DNA of 23,697 nt from a virus. The notes under the pieces were generated by a model. That model did no database searches, was not told where the DNA came from, and worked only from the letters and a program-made list of their open reading frames with translations. Positions 8,155-14,862 of this stretch are shown one piece after another. The stretch spans positions 1-23,697 of the IMG/VR virus record IMGVR_UViG_3300042455_002571. One strand, 5' to 3'. A program made the position numbers and the translations under genes. Position 1 is the stretch's first letter, and every line of letters starts with the position of its first letter.

Positions 8155-8373
8155 ATGATACTGACAGAATTATATCAACGCTCGCCTGAAGCTTACCAAG
8201 ACGTAGCACAAGACAATACCCAGCCCAGTCTGGGTGCATTGCGCAAGACCAAGCTGACTCTGCGTCAAATCAACAAGCTGCGTAGAATGAACGACGTTAG
8301 GTCGTACGAATTCAAAGAAAAATTAAAAAAAGTCAAACAGCAGTATGCGCCTCCGGCACAGCCCATGGTCTAG
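8155..8373 (+). CDS. Small basic protein in the gp67 position
   Basis: A 72-residue protein, MILTELYQRS..., with a Lys/Arg-rich second half that reads KLTLRQINKLRRMNDVRSY and then EFKEKLKKVKQQYAPP. T4-like cyanophages carry a similar short basic protein between the portal gene and the acidic core gene; that comparison is from memory. By position it would be a prohead core component or a portal-associated assembly factor, but the sequence itself shows no enzyme motif. The ATG follows the portal stop by 8 nt and has no Shine-Dalgarno, so it is read either by coupling from gene 20 or from a leaderless message started at the adjacent TAAATA box. Confidence 0.7.
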   Translation: MILTELYQRSPEAYQDVAQDNTQPSLGALRKTKLTLRQINKLRRMNDVRSYEFKEKLKKVKQQYAPPAQPMV

Positions 8374-8402
8374 CAATTTTTTAAAATACTAAGAAACATT
8401 AT

Positions 8403-8448
8403 AAAAAGGCATAAAATATACCTGTTATCTGGTATGTTTATGCCTTTT
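8403..8448 (+). terminator. Hairpin with T-rich flank, probable terminator (possibly bidirectional)
   Basis: AAAAGGCATAAA...TATACC (8404-8422) pairs with GGTATG..TTATGCCTTTT (8431-8448) around a TGTTATCT loop. A-rich and T-rich edges would allow termination in both directions. It separates the portal unit from the core/protease/scaffold/capsid unit. Confidence 0.6.
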
Positions 8449-8450
8449 GG

Positions 8451-8458
8451 TGTAAATA
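8451..8458 (+). promoter_or_regulatory. Late promoter box (TGTAAATA) for the core-to-capsid operon
   Basis: TGTAAATA directly follows the hairpin and lies 30 nt before the ATG at 8489. This gives a short leader that contains the strong Shine-Dalgarno GGAGG. Confidence 0.5.
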
Positions 8459-8488
8459 TACAACAGAGCCATTACATCGGAGGTCCTC

Positions 8489-9253
8489 ATGAATAAGTTT
8501 GAACAACTCATTGAATACGTAATCAATGACGACGAAGCCAAAGCACGTGAACTGTTTCACGACATCGTAGTTGAAAAAAGTCGTGCCATCTACGAAGAAA
8601 TGATGCAGGAAGAAGAAGAACAAATTGAAGAAGACATGGACGAAGAACTCGACGAAGAAGTTGAGGAAGTTGAAGAAGGCATGGGCGGCGATCAAGCCGG
8701 CGACCTGATTGACGATATCGAAGTAGAAGAAGAAGGCATTTCCATGGAAGGCGATGACGACATGGACAGCGAAGACCACCACGATGACATGGGTGGCGAC
8801 GAAGAATTAGAAGATCGTGTGGTTGATCTGGAAGACAAACTGGACGAACTCATGGCTGAATTTGAATCTCTCATGGGCGGTGATGACATGGGCGGTGACG
8901 AAGAAATGGACGTTGAAGTCAGCGATGAATTTGACACTCCCGACATGGACAGCGAAGAAGTTGTTGACGACGAACTCGAAACAGAAGGCATGTACGAAAA
9001 CGTCAGTTTGAAGGCTGTATCAAAGCCAACACACGGCGACAACGGTGCCAATACAAAAAGCCCAGTAGCTGCTAACAGCGGTGCTAAGGGCATGGCTGCC
9101 AAGCCAGTTCGCGCAGGCGGCGACGGCGGCAACGGACGTCCTGCTCCTACAGCCAAAGACATGGGCAGTACAACACAGCCCAACGTAAAACCTGCTCCCA
9201 AGCCACACCTGGCTCAGGCCGCAGGTGTCAATACTAAATCTGTAACCAACTAA
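8489..9253 (+). CDS. Acidic prohead core protein (gp67/gp68 type)
   Basis: A 254-residue protein whose first 45 residues (MNKFEQLIEYVINDDEAKAR, then FHDIVVEKSRAIYEEM) resemble the N-terminus of gp68-type prohead core proteins of T4-like phages. Residues 40-165 are extremely acidic, with Glu/Asp runs broken by GMGGD-type turns. The last 80 residues switch to a Lys/Pro/Gly/Ala-rich, presumably disordered tail. It would sit in the internal core of the prohead with the scaffold and be degraded by the gp21-type protease on maturation. A strong Shine-Dalgarno (CGGAGG) precedes the ATG. It is the first gene of the 8489-12220 operon. Acidic low-complexity proteins diverge fast, so gp67 and gp68 cannot be separated here. 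Confidence 0.72.
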   Translation: MNKFEQLIEYVINDDEAKARELFHDIVVEKSRAIYEEMMQEEEEQIEEDMDEELDEEVEEVEEGMGGDQAGDLIDDIEVEEEGISMEGDDDMDSEDHHDDMGGDEELEDRVVDLEDKLDELMAEFESLMGGDDMGGDEEMDVEVSDEFDTPDMDSEEVVDDELETEGMYENVSLKAVSKPTHGDNGANTKSPVAANSGAKGMAAKPVRAGGDGGNGRPAPTAKDMGSTTQPNVKPAPKPHLAQAAGVNTKSVTN

Positions 9254-9265
9254 GGAACCAGGTAA

Positions 9266-9889
9266 ATGGCTCTTTACCTTAGAGAAAACTTGACTTTCGA
9301 CGCTGCCCGCATGGTTGTGGAAGGCGCCGAAGGCAAGGATCTTTACATGAAAGGTATTTGCATTCAAGGTGGTGTCAAAAACGCCAATGAGCGTGTGTAC
9401 CCAGTGAGCGAAATTGAGCGAGCTGTTGGTACCCTTATGGAACAGATCAAGGCTGGCAGTTCAGTTCTAGGCGAACTGGATCACCCAGATGATTTAAAAA
9501 TTAACTTGGACCGCGTTTGTATCAACATGATAGAAATGTGGATGGACGGGCCCAACGGTTTTGGCAAAATGAAAATATTGCCAACACCCATGGGAAATCT
9601 CGTCCGCACACTGCTGGAAAGCGGTGTGAAATTGGGAGTTTCGAGCCGAGGTAGCGGTAACGTTAACGAAGCGAACGGACATGTCAGTGACTTTGAAATA
9701 GTCACTGTGGATGTGGTTGCCCAACCATCAGCGCCTAATGCTTATCCAAAAGCCATCTACGAAGGCTTGTTGAATATGCGCCACGGGCATCGCCTGCTAG
9801 AAATGTCACGCGAAGCTGGGTCGGACAACAAGGTACAGAGATTTTTGAAAGAGGAATTAAAACGCCTTATCAAAGATCTCAAAATCTAG
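9266..9889 (+). CDS. 21: Prohead maturation protease, T4 gp21 family
   Basis: A 207-residue serine protease of the gp21 family. Visible family features are GGVKNANERVYP (about residues 35-46), GELDHPDD with the probable catalytic His73, GVSSRGSG with the probable catalytic Ser127, and the DFEIVTVDVVAQPSAPNAYP block. It would be packed in the core, activate itself, and cut scaffold, core and capsid precursors. T4 gp21 cuts after Glu in (Leu/Ile)-x-Glu contexts, relevant to the VAE motifs of the protein at 14863-16626. AAGGA precedes the ATG by about 8 nt, and only 12 nt separate it from the core gene. The gene is complete and shows no missing motif. Confidence 0.92.
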   Translation: MALYLRENLTFDAARMVVEGAEGKDLYMKGICIQGGVKNANERVYPVSEIERAVGTLMEQIKAGSSVLGELDHPDDLKINLDRVCINMIEMWMDGPNGFGKMKILPTPMGNLVRTLLESGVKLGVSSRGSGNVNEANGHVSDFEIVTVDVVAQPSAPNAYPKAIYEGLLNMRHGHRLLEMSREAGSDNKVQRFLKEELKRLIKDLKI

Positions 9890-9898
9890 GAGAAATAG

Positions 9899-10987
9899 AT
9901 GTTTGATGCTATTAAACCACTGCTAGATAGCGGACTCATTAACGAGGACGTGGGACAAGAACTCAACGAAGCTTGGGAATCTAAACTCACAGAAGCTCGC
10001 GAACAGTTACGTGCAGAACTCCGCGAAGAGTTTGCACAACGCTACGAGCATGACAAGACAGTAATGGTTGAAGCCCTAGATCGCATGGTAACAGAAGGTC
10101 TTGCACAAGAGATCCAAGGCATTGCTGCTGAAAAGCAACAACTAGCCGAAGATCGTGTCAAGTTCCAAGCCAAAATGAAAGAAAGTTCTGTAAAGTTCAA
10201 CGACTTTATGGTTTCCAAATTGGCTGAAGAAATTGGCGAACTGCGCAAAGACCGCCGTGTTCACACCGAAGGTTTCCAGAAATTGGAACGCTTTGTTGTT
10301 GAAGCACTGGCCCAAGAAATCATGGAATTCCAACAAGACAAGCGTGATGTCGTAGAGACAAAAGTGCGTCTGGTTCGTGAAGCCCGTGGTAAATTGGAAG
10401 CTCTCAAGGCTAGATTCGTTACAGAATCTGCTGCCAAAATGAGCCGCGCTGTTGCTGGGCATCTTAAAGCTGAAATGAGTCAGTTGCACGAAGACATCAA
10501 GGTTGCTCGCGAGAACAATTTTGGACGTCGTATTTTTGAAGCGTATGCTGCAGAGTTTGGTTCAACATATCTCAACGAGAATGCTGAAATTCGAAAACTC
10601 AGCCGTGTAGTTGCTCACAAAAATCAGCAACTGGAAGAAGCAACACGAGTCGTCGAGGCAAAACAACGCCTGGTCGATTCCAAAGAGAAAGAAATTCGTA
10701 TTATCAAGGAATCCACACAGCGCGAAAGCACCATGGAAGAATTGCTTGCACCTCTCAACGAAGAGAAGCAGGAAGTAATGCGCAATTTGTTAGAAAGCGT
10801 TCAAACAAGTCGTTTGAAAGGCGCTTTCGAGAAGTATCTACCAGCTGTGCTGAACGATGCAAGCAGCAAGAACCGCAAGGTCATTGCTGAAAGTGTTCGC
10901 GAAGTAACTGGTGATAAAACCGTCAAGGCCGCAAAAGAAGAAGACCGTTCCAACGTGATCGACATCAAGCGCCTGGCAGGTCTTTAA
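9899..10987 (+). CDS. 22: Prohead scaffold protein, T4 gp22 family
   Basis: A 362-residue, charged and almost wholly helical protein located between the protease and capsid genes, as gene 22 is in T4. The N-terminus MFDAIKPLLDSGLINEDVGQ resembles gp22-type scaffolds. Residues 25-290 are rich in Glu, Lys, Arg, Gln and Ala and predict long coiled coils. The C-terminal part (about 275-335) includes TMEELLAPLNEEKQEVMRNL and LKGAFEKYLPAVLN, a compact helical segment seen in this family, then a basic end. It would form the major internal core around which the capsid protein assembles and be digested afterwards. The Shine-Dalgarno AGGAG precedes the ATG, 9 nt after the protease stop. Confidence 0.88.
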   Translation: MFDAIKPLLDSGLINEDVGQELNEAWESKLTEAREQLRAELREEFAQRYEHDKTVMVEALDRMVTEGLAQEIQGIAAEKQQLAEDRVKFQAKMKESSVKFNDFMVSKLAEEIGELRKDRRVHTEGFQKLERFVVEALAQEIMEFQQDKRDVVETKVRLVREARGKLEALKARFVTESAAKMSRAVAGHLKAEMSQLHEDIKVARENNFGRRIFEAYAAEFGSTYLNENAEIRKLSRVVAHKNQQLEEATRVVEAKQRLVDSKEKEIRIIKESTQRESTMEELLAPLNEEKQEVMRNLLESVQTSRLKGAFEKYLPAVLNDASSKNRKVIAESVREVTGDKTVKAAKEEDRSNVIDIKRLAGL

Positions 10988-11002
10988 TTAGAGGAGACTT
11001 AA

Positions 11003-12220
11003 ATGTCACAAGAACTGTTAGAAAGCCGTTGGGACGAGACCAAAGAAGCCCTTATGGAAGGCCTCAAAGGTAGCCGTCGTAACACAATGGGCGTTATCTT
11101 AGAAAACACCCGCAAGTACCTAAAAGAAAACGCAAGTGCAGGTTCAACTGTATCAGGCAACATCGCCACACTAAACCGTGTGATTCTGCCTGTTATCCGT
11201 CGAGTCATGCCAACTGTTATCGCTAACGAGTTGGTTGGCGTTCAGCCAATGACTGGTCCTGTTGGCCAAATTCACACATTGCGTGTGCGTTATGCCAGCA
11301 CAATGACAGACCAAACAGCAGCAGCAACATCAGTTGTAGCTGGTGAAGAAGCACTGTCACCTTTCAAGATCGCTGTTGCTTACTCAGCAGGCGCTCGTGG
11401 TGCTGACAACGCTGCAACAACACAAACTGCTGCACAAGGTTATTCTGGTGCACAGACAGCAACACTTGAAGGCAATGGCGGACGTCAAATCTCTGTACAG
11501 ATCCTCAAGCAAGCTGTTGAAGCTAAAACACGTAAGCTACAAGCTCGTTGGACTTTTGAAGCTGCTCAAGACGCACAAGCAATGCATGGTATCGACGTAG
11601 AAGCCGAAATCATGGCAGCTTTGGCTCAAGAAATTACAGCTGAAATTGACCAAGAGATCCTGTTGAGCCTGCGTTCGTTGGCCACAACTGAGTTTACATA
11701 CAACCAAGCTACTGTTTCTGGTACTGCTACATTCGTTGGTGACGAACATGCTGCTCTAGCTGTTCTGATCAACCGTGTTGCTAACCTGATCGCACAACGC
11801 ACACGTCGTGGTGCAGGTAACTGGGCTGTTGTGTCACCTGCTAGCTTGACTGTTCTTCAGTCAGCAACAACATCAGCATTTGCACGTACCACAGAAGGTA
11901 CATTCGAAGCACCTACAAACACCAAGTTTGTTGGTACATTGAACGGCGCAATGCGTGTGTTCGTTGACAGCTACGCTAGTGATAGCACACCTGTGTTAGT
12001 TGGTTATAAGGGTTCGAGCGAAGCTGATGCAGCAGCGTTCTATTGCCCATATATCCCCCTAATGAGCAGCGGTGTTGTTCTGGATCCGTCAACATTCGAA
12101 CCAGTCGTAAGCTTTATGACGAGATACGGATATATCGAATTGACAAACACAGCATCAAGCTTCGGCAATGCTGGAGATTATGTCGGCGAGATAGCCGTTT
12201 CGAATTTGAGCTTCAGCTAA
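11003..12220 (+). CDS. 23: Major capsid protein, T4 gp23 family
   Basis: A 405-residue HK97-fold capsid protein; T4 gp23 is 521 residues, so insertions such as the insertion domain are probably reduced. Diagnostic blocks are VIRRVMPTVIANELVGVQPM (residues 64-83), the TGPVGQIHTLRVRY stretch, KLQARWTFEAAQDAQAMHGI, then EIDQEIL and GNWAVVSP. The N-terminal helical segment up to about residue 45 looks like the removable propeptide; L40-K41-E42|N43 fits the gp21 (Leu/Ile)-x-Glu rule, and L17-M18-E19|G20 is another candidate. A strong Shine-Dalgarno (GAGGAG) lies before the ATG. Alanine, threonine and valine richness and even codon use fit a highly expressed gene. It ends the capsid operon before a strong terminator. 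Confidence 0.95.
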   Translation: MSQELLESRWDETKEALMEGLKGSRRNTMGVILENTRKYLKENASAGSTVSGNIATLNRVILPVIRRVMPTVIANELVGVQPMTGPVGQIHTLRVRYASTMTDQTAAATSVVAGEEALSPFKIAVAYSAGARGADNAATTQTAAQGYSGAQTATLEGNGGRQISVQILKQAVEAKTRKLQARWTFEAAQDAQAMHGIDVEAEIMAALAQEITAEIDQEILLSLRSLATTEFTYNQATVSGTATFVGDEHAALAVLINRVANLIAQRTRRGAGNWAVVSPASLTVLQSATTSAFARTTEGTFEAPTNTKFVGTLNGAMRVFVDSYASDSTPVLVGYKGSSEADAAAFYCPYIPLMSSGVVLDPSTFEPVVSFMTRYGYIELTNTASSFGNAGDYVGEIAVSNLSFS

Positions 12221-12250
12221 TCCATTTAGTTGTTATTCAAAAAGCAAGAA

Positions 12251-12271
12251 ACCCACTTCGGTGGGTTTTTT
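12251..12271 (+). terminator. Rho-independent terminator after the capsid gene
   Basis: ACCCAC-TTCG-GTGGGT stem-loop with a stable UUCG tetraloop and six T residues, 30 nt after the capsid stop. It closes the capsid operon. Confidence 0.9.
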
Positions 12272-12302
12272 GTTGGTTGACAAATATATAGAACTCACTT
12301 AT

Positions 12303-12310
12303 ACTAAATA
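12303..12310 (+). promoter_or_regulatory. Late-promoter-like box (ACTAAATA) for the HNH gene
   Basis: The box lies 5 nt before the ATG at 12316, downstream of the capsid terminator, with no Shine-Dalgarno. It would let the inserted endonuclease be transcribed independently and leaderless. Confidence 0.45.
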
Positions 12311-12315
12311 ACAAT

Positions 12316-13056
12316 ATGAACAAATACGAAAAATGGTATAATCAAATCACTGTTCGCGGTCAAACCCGTGTCACAGATCAACGTACAGAATCGCACCACA
12401 TTATACCTAAATGCTTAGGTGGCAGTGACGATGCTAGTAATCTAACCAATATCACATTACGAGAACATTTTATATGTCATTGGTTGCTGACAAAAATACA
12501 TCAAGGTAAGCACCGTCATCAGCTACTTAAAGCATTATGGATGATGAGAGCCGAGAATCAAAATCAAAAACGATACAATACTAAAATAACATCAAGAGTA
12601 TATGCCACTCTCAAAGAAGAATATAGCATGTTGCAAAGTCAAAGAGTAACAGGTGAAAACAATCCTATGTGGGGGAAAACACAAAGTGAAAAAGCTCGAG
12701 CACTAATTAGCCAAAAGAATACAGGGAAAAAGTTAACAGAAGAACAAATAGCAAAACAAATAGCTGCTCAGACTGGCCGTAAGAGAAAAACATTTTCAGA
12801 TGAATGGCTTGATAATATGTCAAAGAATCATAAAAGTAAACAGCCAGATTTTGATGGATCGTTAAAGGAAGAAACTAAGAAAAAAATTGGCGACAAGATT
12901 CGAGGACGCAAGCAAACAGATGAAGAAAAAGCAAGGCGCAGTGCTGCAAACTTGGGAAAAGTTAGACTTAAAAAACTGTGCCCACATTGCGATCAACAGA
13001 TAGCTGTAAACACCTATCCCAGATTCCACGGAGACCTTTGCCGCCACCGTACATAA
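12316..13056 (+). CDS. HNH homing endonuclease with NUMOD3 repeats and zinc-ribbon tail
   Basis: A 246-residue free-standing endonuclease. The HNH core is ESHHIIPKCLGG (His27/His28) followed by DDASNLTNITLREHF (Asn42, His51) and His55. Residues 113-160 hold a NUMOD3-like segment, GENNPMWGKTQSEKARAL then TGKKLTEEQIAKQI, and a second Lys/Arg-rich copy around 183-215 (GDKIRGRKQTDEEKARRSA). The C-terminus has C222xxC225 and H238/C242/H244, a likely small zinc module for DNA binding. The gene is AT-richer than its neighbours and sits in a terminator-bounded gap between capsid and fibre genes, consistent with lateral insertion. It shares the NUMOD3 architecture with the GIY-YIG gene at the left edge. 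The capsid gene is intact, so it is probably intergenic and not intron-borne. Confidence 0.92.
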   Translation: MNKYEKWYNQITVRGQTRVTDQRTESHHIIPKCLGGSDDASNLTNITLREHFICHWLLTKIHQGKHRHQLLKALWMMRAENQNQKRYNTKITSRVYATLKEEYSMLQSQRVTGENNPMWGKTQSEKARALISQKNTGKKLTEEQIAKQIAAQTGRKRKTFSDEWLDNMSKNHKSKQPDFDGSLKEETKKKIGDKIRGRKQTDEEKARRSAANLGKVRLKKLCPHCDQQIAVNTYPRFHGDLCRHRT

Positions 13057-13059
13057 ATA
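13052..13059 (+). promoter_or_regulatory. Late promoter box (CATAAATA) for the repeat fibre gene
   Basis: CATAAATA is 4 nt before the ATG at 13064 and overlaps the stop of the HNH gene. No Shine-Dalgarno is present. Confidence 0.5.
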
Positions 13060-13063
13060 CAGT

Positions 13064-14146
13064 ATGGCCAATTCACCCCCACCCTACAGCAACATAACCG
13101 GCATTAGTCGTGCCGCAATGAAAGACAATGCCCAGATCACCTTGGCCAACTACGACGGCAACGCCAGACCTGGCGAACTGGTGGTGGATCAGACCACCAC
13201 TGTGTTGTACATAGGCAATGCAGCAGGTGAACTCACAGCAGTGGCCACACCCGGCGGCGCAACAACCTGGGCCTTGCTGGACGACAAAACAGGTGCTGCA
13301 GGTCCCACTATCATAGCCCTGGGGCAAAATGCTGGATTTGATGGCCAGGACTCGGGAGCAGTAGCCATTGGATCAACTGCTGGACAAGGTGGCCAACAGT
13401 CAGCAGCCGTTGCAATTGGTCAAAATTCTGGTGGCAACACCACTCAAGGCTCAGGTGCTGTGGCCATTGGTATCTCAACTGGATTTGATGCTCAAGGCCA
13501 GTACGGAGTGGCCATTGGTGCTTTTACTGCAATGACTTTGCAAGGTGCTCGATCAGTGGCCATTGGACTCAGCAGCGGCCAAAGCAGCCAAGGTGCCAAT
13601 TCTGTGGCCATGGGTCAATATGCCGGCAACGAAACACAAGGTGTCAGTTCTGTGGCCATTGGCAACAATGCTGGTTATACTGGTCAAGGCATCAGTTCTG
13701 TGGCCATTGGCGACGGTGCTGGCGAGACCAATCAAGGCAATCAAAGTGTTGCCATTGGACAAAATGCCGGTGCTGCTCAGGGATCAACAGCAGTGGCCAT
13801 TGGACAAAATGCTGGTGGCGGCGTTGCCTTGCAAAATGATGACGCAGTGGCCATTGGGCACGGTGCAGGCGAAAATGGTCAAGGCACACAGGCCATTGCT
13901 CATGGATTATATGCTGGACAGGTCACACAAGGTATCAACGCAGTGGCCATTGGTGCATACGCCGGGCAAACTGCGCAGGGCAACAATTCAATCATTATGA
14001 ATGCCACAGGTGCTGCCCTAAATCAAACCACAGCCAACACATTCACTGTGAAACCTGTGCGCAACGGCGGATCCAGTGGATTACCTGCAGGATTTTTTCA
14101 AATGGCATACAATCCCACAACAGGTGAGATTGTTTACTACACCTGA
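13064..14146 (+). CDS. YadA-head-like repeat fibre or virion protein
   Basis: A 360-residue protein. Residues 1-65 contain ANYDGNARPGELVVDQTTTV and LYIGNAAGEL, the N-terminal pattern of phage fibre proteins. Residues 84-305 consist of about 14 imperfect 14-18-residue repeats of the type SVAIGxxAGxxxQG, the YadA-head repeat that folds as a trimeric left-handed beta-roll in bacterial trimeric autotransporters. The C-terminus (NTFTVKPVRNGG... then YNPTTGEIVYYT) resembles ends of other phage structural proteins. There is no signal peptide or membrane anchor, so it is a virion component and not a secreted adhesin; it may bind the host surface or decorate the particle. It follows the HNH gene by 7 nt and starts without a Shine-Dalgarno. 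Confidence 0.78.
   Translation: MANSPPPYSNITGISRAAMKDNAQITLANYDGNARPGELVVDQTTTVLYIGNAAGELTAVATPGGATTWALLDDKTGAAGPTIIALGQNAGFDGQDSGAVAIGSTAGQGGQQSAAVAIGQNSGGNTTQGSGAVAIGISTGFDAQGQYGVAIGAFTAMTLQGARSVAIGLSSGQSSQGANSVAMGQYAGNETQGVSSVAIGNNAGYTGQGISSVAIGDGAGETNQGNQSVAIGQNAGAAQGSTAVAIGQNAGGGVALQNDDAVAIGHGAGENGQGTQAIAHGLYAGQVTQGINAVAIGAYAGQTAQGNNSIIMNATGAALNQTTANTFTVKPVRNGGSSGLPAGFFQMAYNPTTGEIVYYT
13313..13980 (+). repeat. Coding tandem repeats (SVAIGxxAG units)
   Basis: About 14 degenerate units of 42-54 nt. Many share the DNA core GTGGCCATTGG with the same codons, which points to recent duplication or gene conversion in addition to selection on the protein. Confidence 0.8.
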
Positions 14147-14151
14147 GTTAA

Positions 14152-14159
14152 AATAAATA
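14152..14159 (+). promoter_or_regulatory. Late promoter box (AATAAATA) for the kinase-fold gene
   Basis: AATAAATA lies 7 nt before the ATG at 14167, with no Shine-Dalgarno between. Confidence 0.45.
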
Positions 14160-14166
14160 CCCCACA

Positions 14167-14814
14167 ATGAAAATCAATCAAATTGTCAACGAGGAAAGTC
14201 ACATAGATCCAGATATCATTGCTGCTCTCAAGAAAAAAGGTTACAAACCAAAAGGTCGTGGGGATGATGCAGTTGCATTTGTAGAACCCGGCACAGGACA
14301 AATTCTCAAAATATTTGGAACTGGCGACGGAGCAGATGTTACAAAAAAAGCTGGCCAGCAACAGACCAATTTTAATGAACATCAAAAGATGGCAATTTAC
14401 TGGGCCAAGTATTGCGCCGCAAATTCTGGTAATAAATTTCTACCAAAGTTTTCAGGGATTGAGAGCTTTCATTGGGGCAGTGCTGTGTATCTACAGATTC
14501 GTCAAGAAAGATTATATGACTTGGAAAAAGATCAAAAAAGAACGATAGAATCCATGGCCATGCAGGCCCGGCGCAAAGTTCCGTTTGACACCATGGATCA
14601 AAAGTACACCAATAATCATTATGCTGACACCAGAGCAGCATGGAAACAAATAAAAGACAAAATAGACAACAAAGATCTCAGATTGTTCTATCAGACCATG
14701 ATAGATATTGCCAATATCGGGGATCAAAAAAACTGGGCCTACGATCTTCACGGTGACAACATAATGATGCGTCGAGATGGCACACCAGTTATACTTGATC
14801 CCTGGGCTCTGTAA
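14167..14814 (+). CDS. Kinase-fold protein (protein kinase/aminoglycoside phosphotransferase-like)
   Basis: A 215-residue protein. ILKIF (K48) could be the ATP-binding lysine strand, YLQIRQERL (residues 108-116) fits a hinge, and D193-LHGD-N198 has the Asp-x4-Asn catalytic-loop spacing of the kinase clan (compare HRDLKPEN). I210-L-D211-PW supplies the Asp of the DFG-like position. The protein then ends at once, so the kinase C-lobe helices after DFG are missing: it is a minimal or degenerate fold. A glycine loop is not obvious; GRGDDAVAFV (30-39) may take its place. It sits among virion genes under its own late-promoter box, so it may be packaged or act late. Substrate is unknown, and catalytic activity is inferred only from the conserved Lys, Asp, Asn and Asp. 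Confidence 0.65.
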   Translation: MKINQIVNEESHIDPDIIAALKKKGYKPKGRGDDAVAFVEPGTGQILKIFGTGDGADVTKKAGQQQTNFNEHQKMAIYWAKYCAANSGNKFLPKFSGIESFHWGSAVYLQIRQERLYDLEKDQKRTIESMAMQARRKVPFDTMDQKYTNNHYADTRAAWKQIKDKIDNKDLRLFYQTMIDIANIGDQKNWAYDLHGDNIMMRRDGTPVILDPWAL

Positions 14815-14829
14815 ACAAGCAGTATCAGT

Positions 14830-14837
14830 GATAAATA
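14830..14837 (+). promoter_or_regulatory. Late promoter box (GATAAATA) for the modular protein gene
   Basis: GATAAATA lies 25 nt before the ATG at 14863. The leader would hold an AAGGA Shine-Dalgarno about 8 nt before the start. Confidence 0.5.
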
Positions 14838-14862
14838 AACAAACCGATCAAGGATCTTTCCA

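Noticed and set aside
12043-12291. An 82-codon ORF overlapping the end of the capsid gene and its terminator
   Set aside because: It is out of frame with the capsid gene, runs through the terminator hairpin and has no start signal.
11003-13056. The HNH gene as part of a group I intron interrupting the capsid gene
   Set aside because: The capsid reading frame is complete and is followed by its own terminator before the HNH gene, and I see no capsid exon after it.
13313-13980. Regular DNA repeats that could be an iteron origin
   Set aside because: They keep one reading frame, encode the SVAIG repeat, and vary in length by whole codons.
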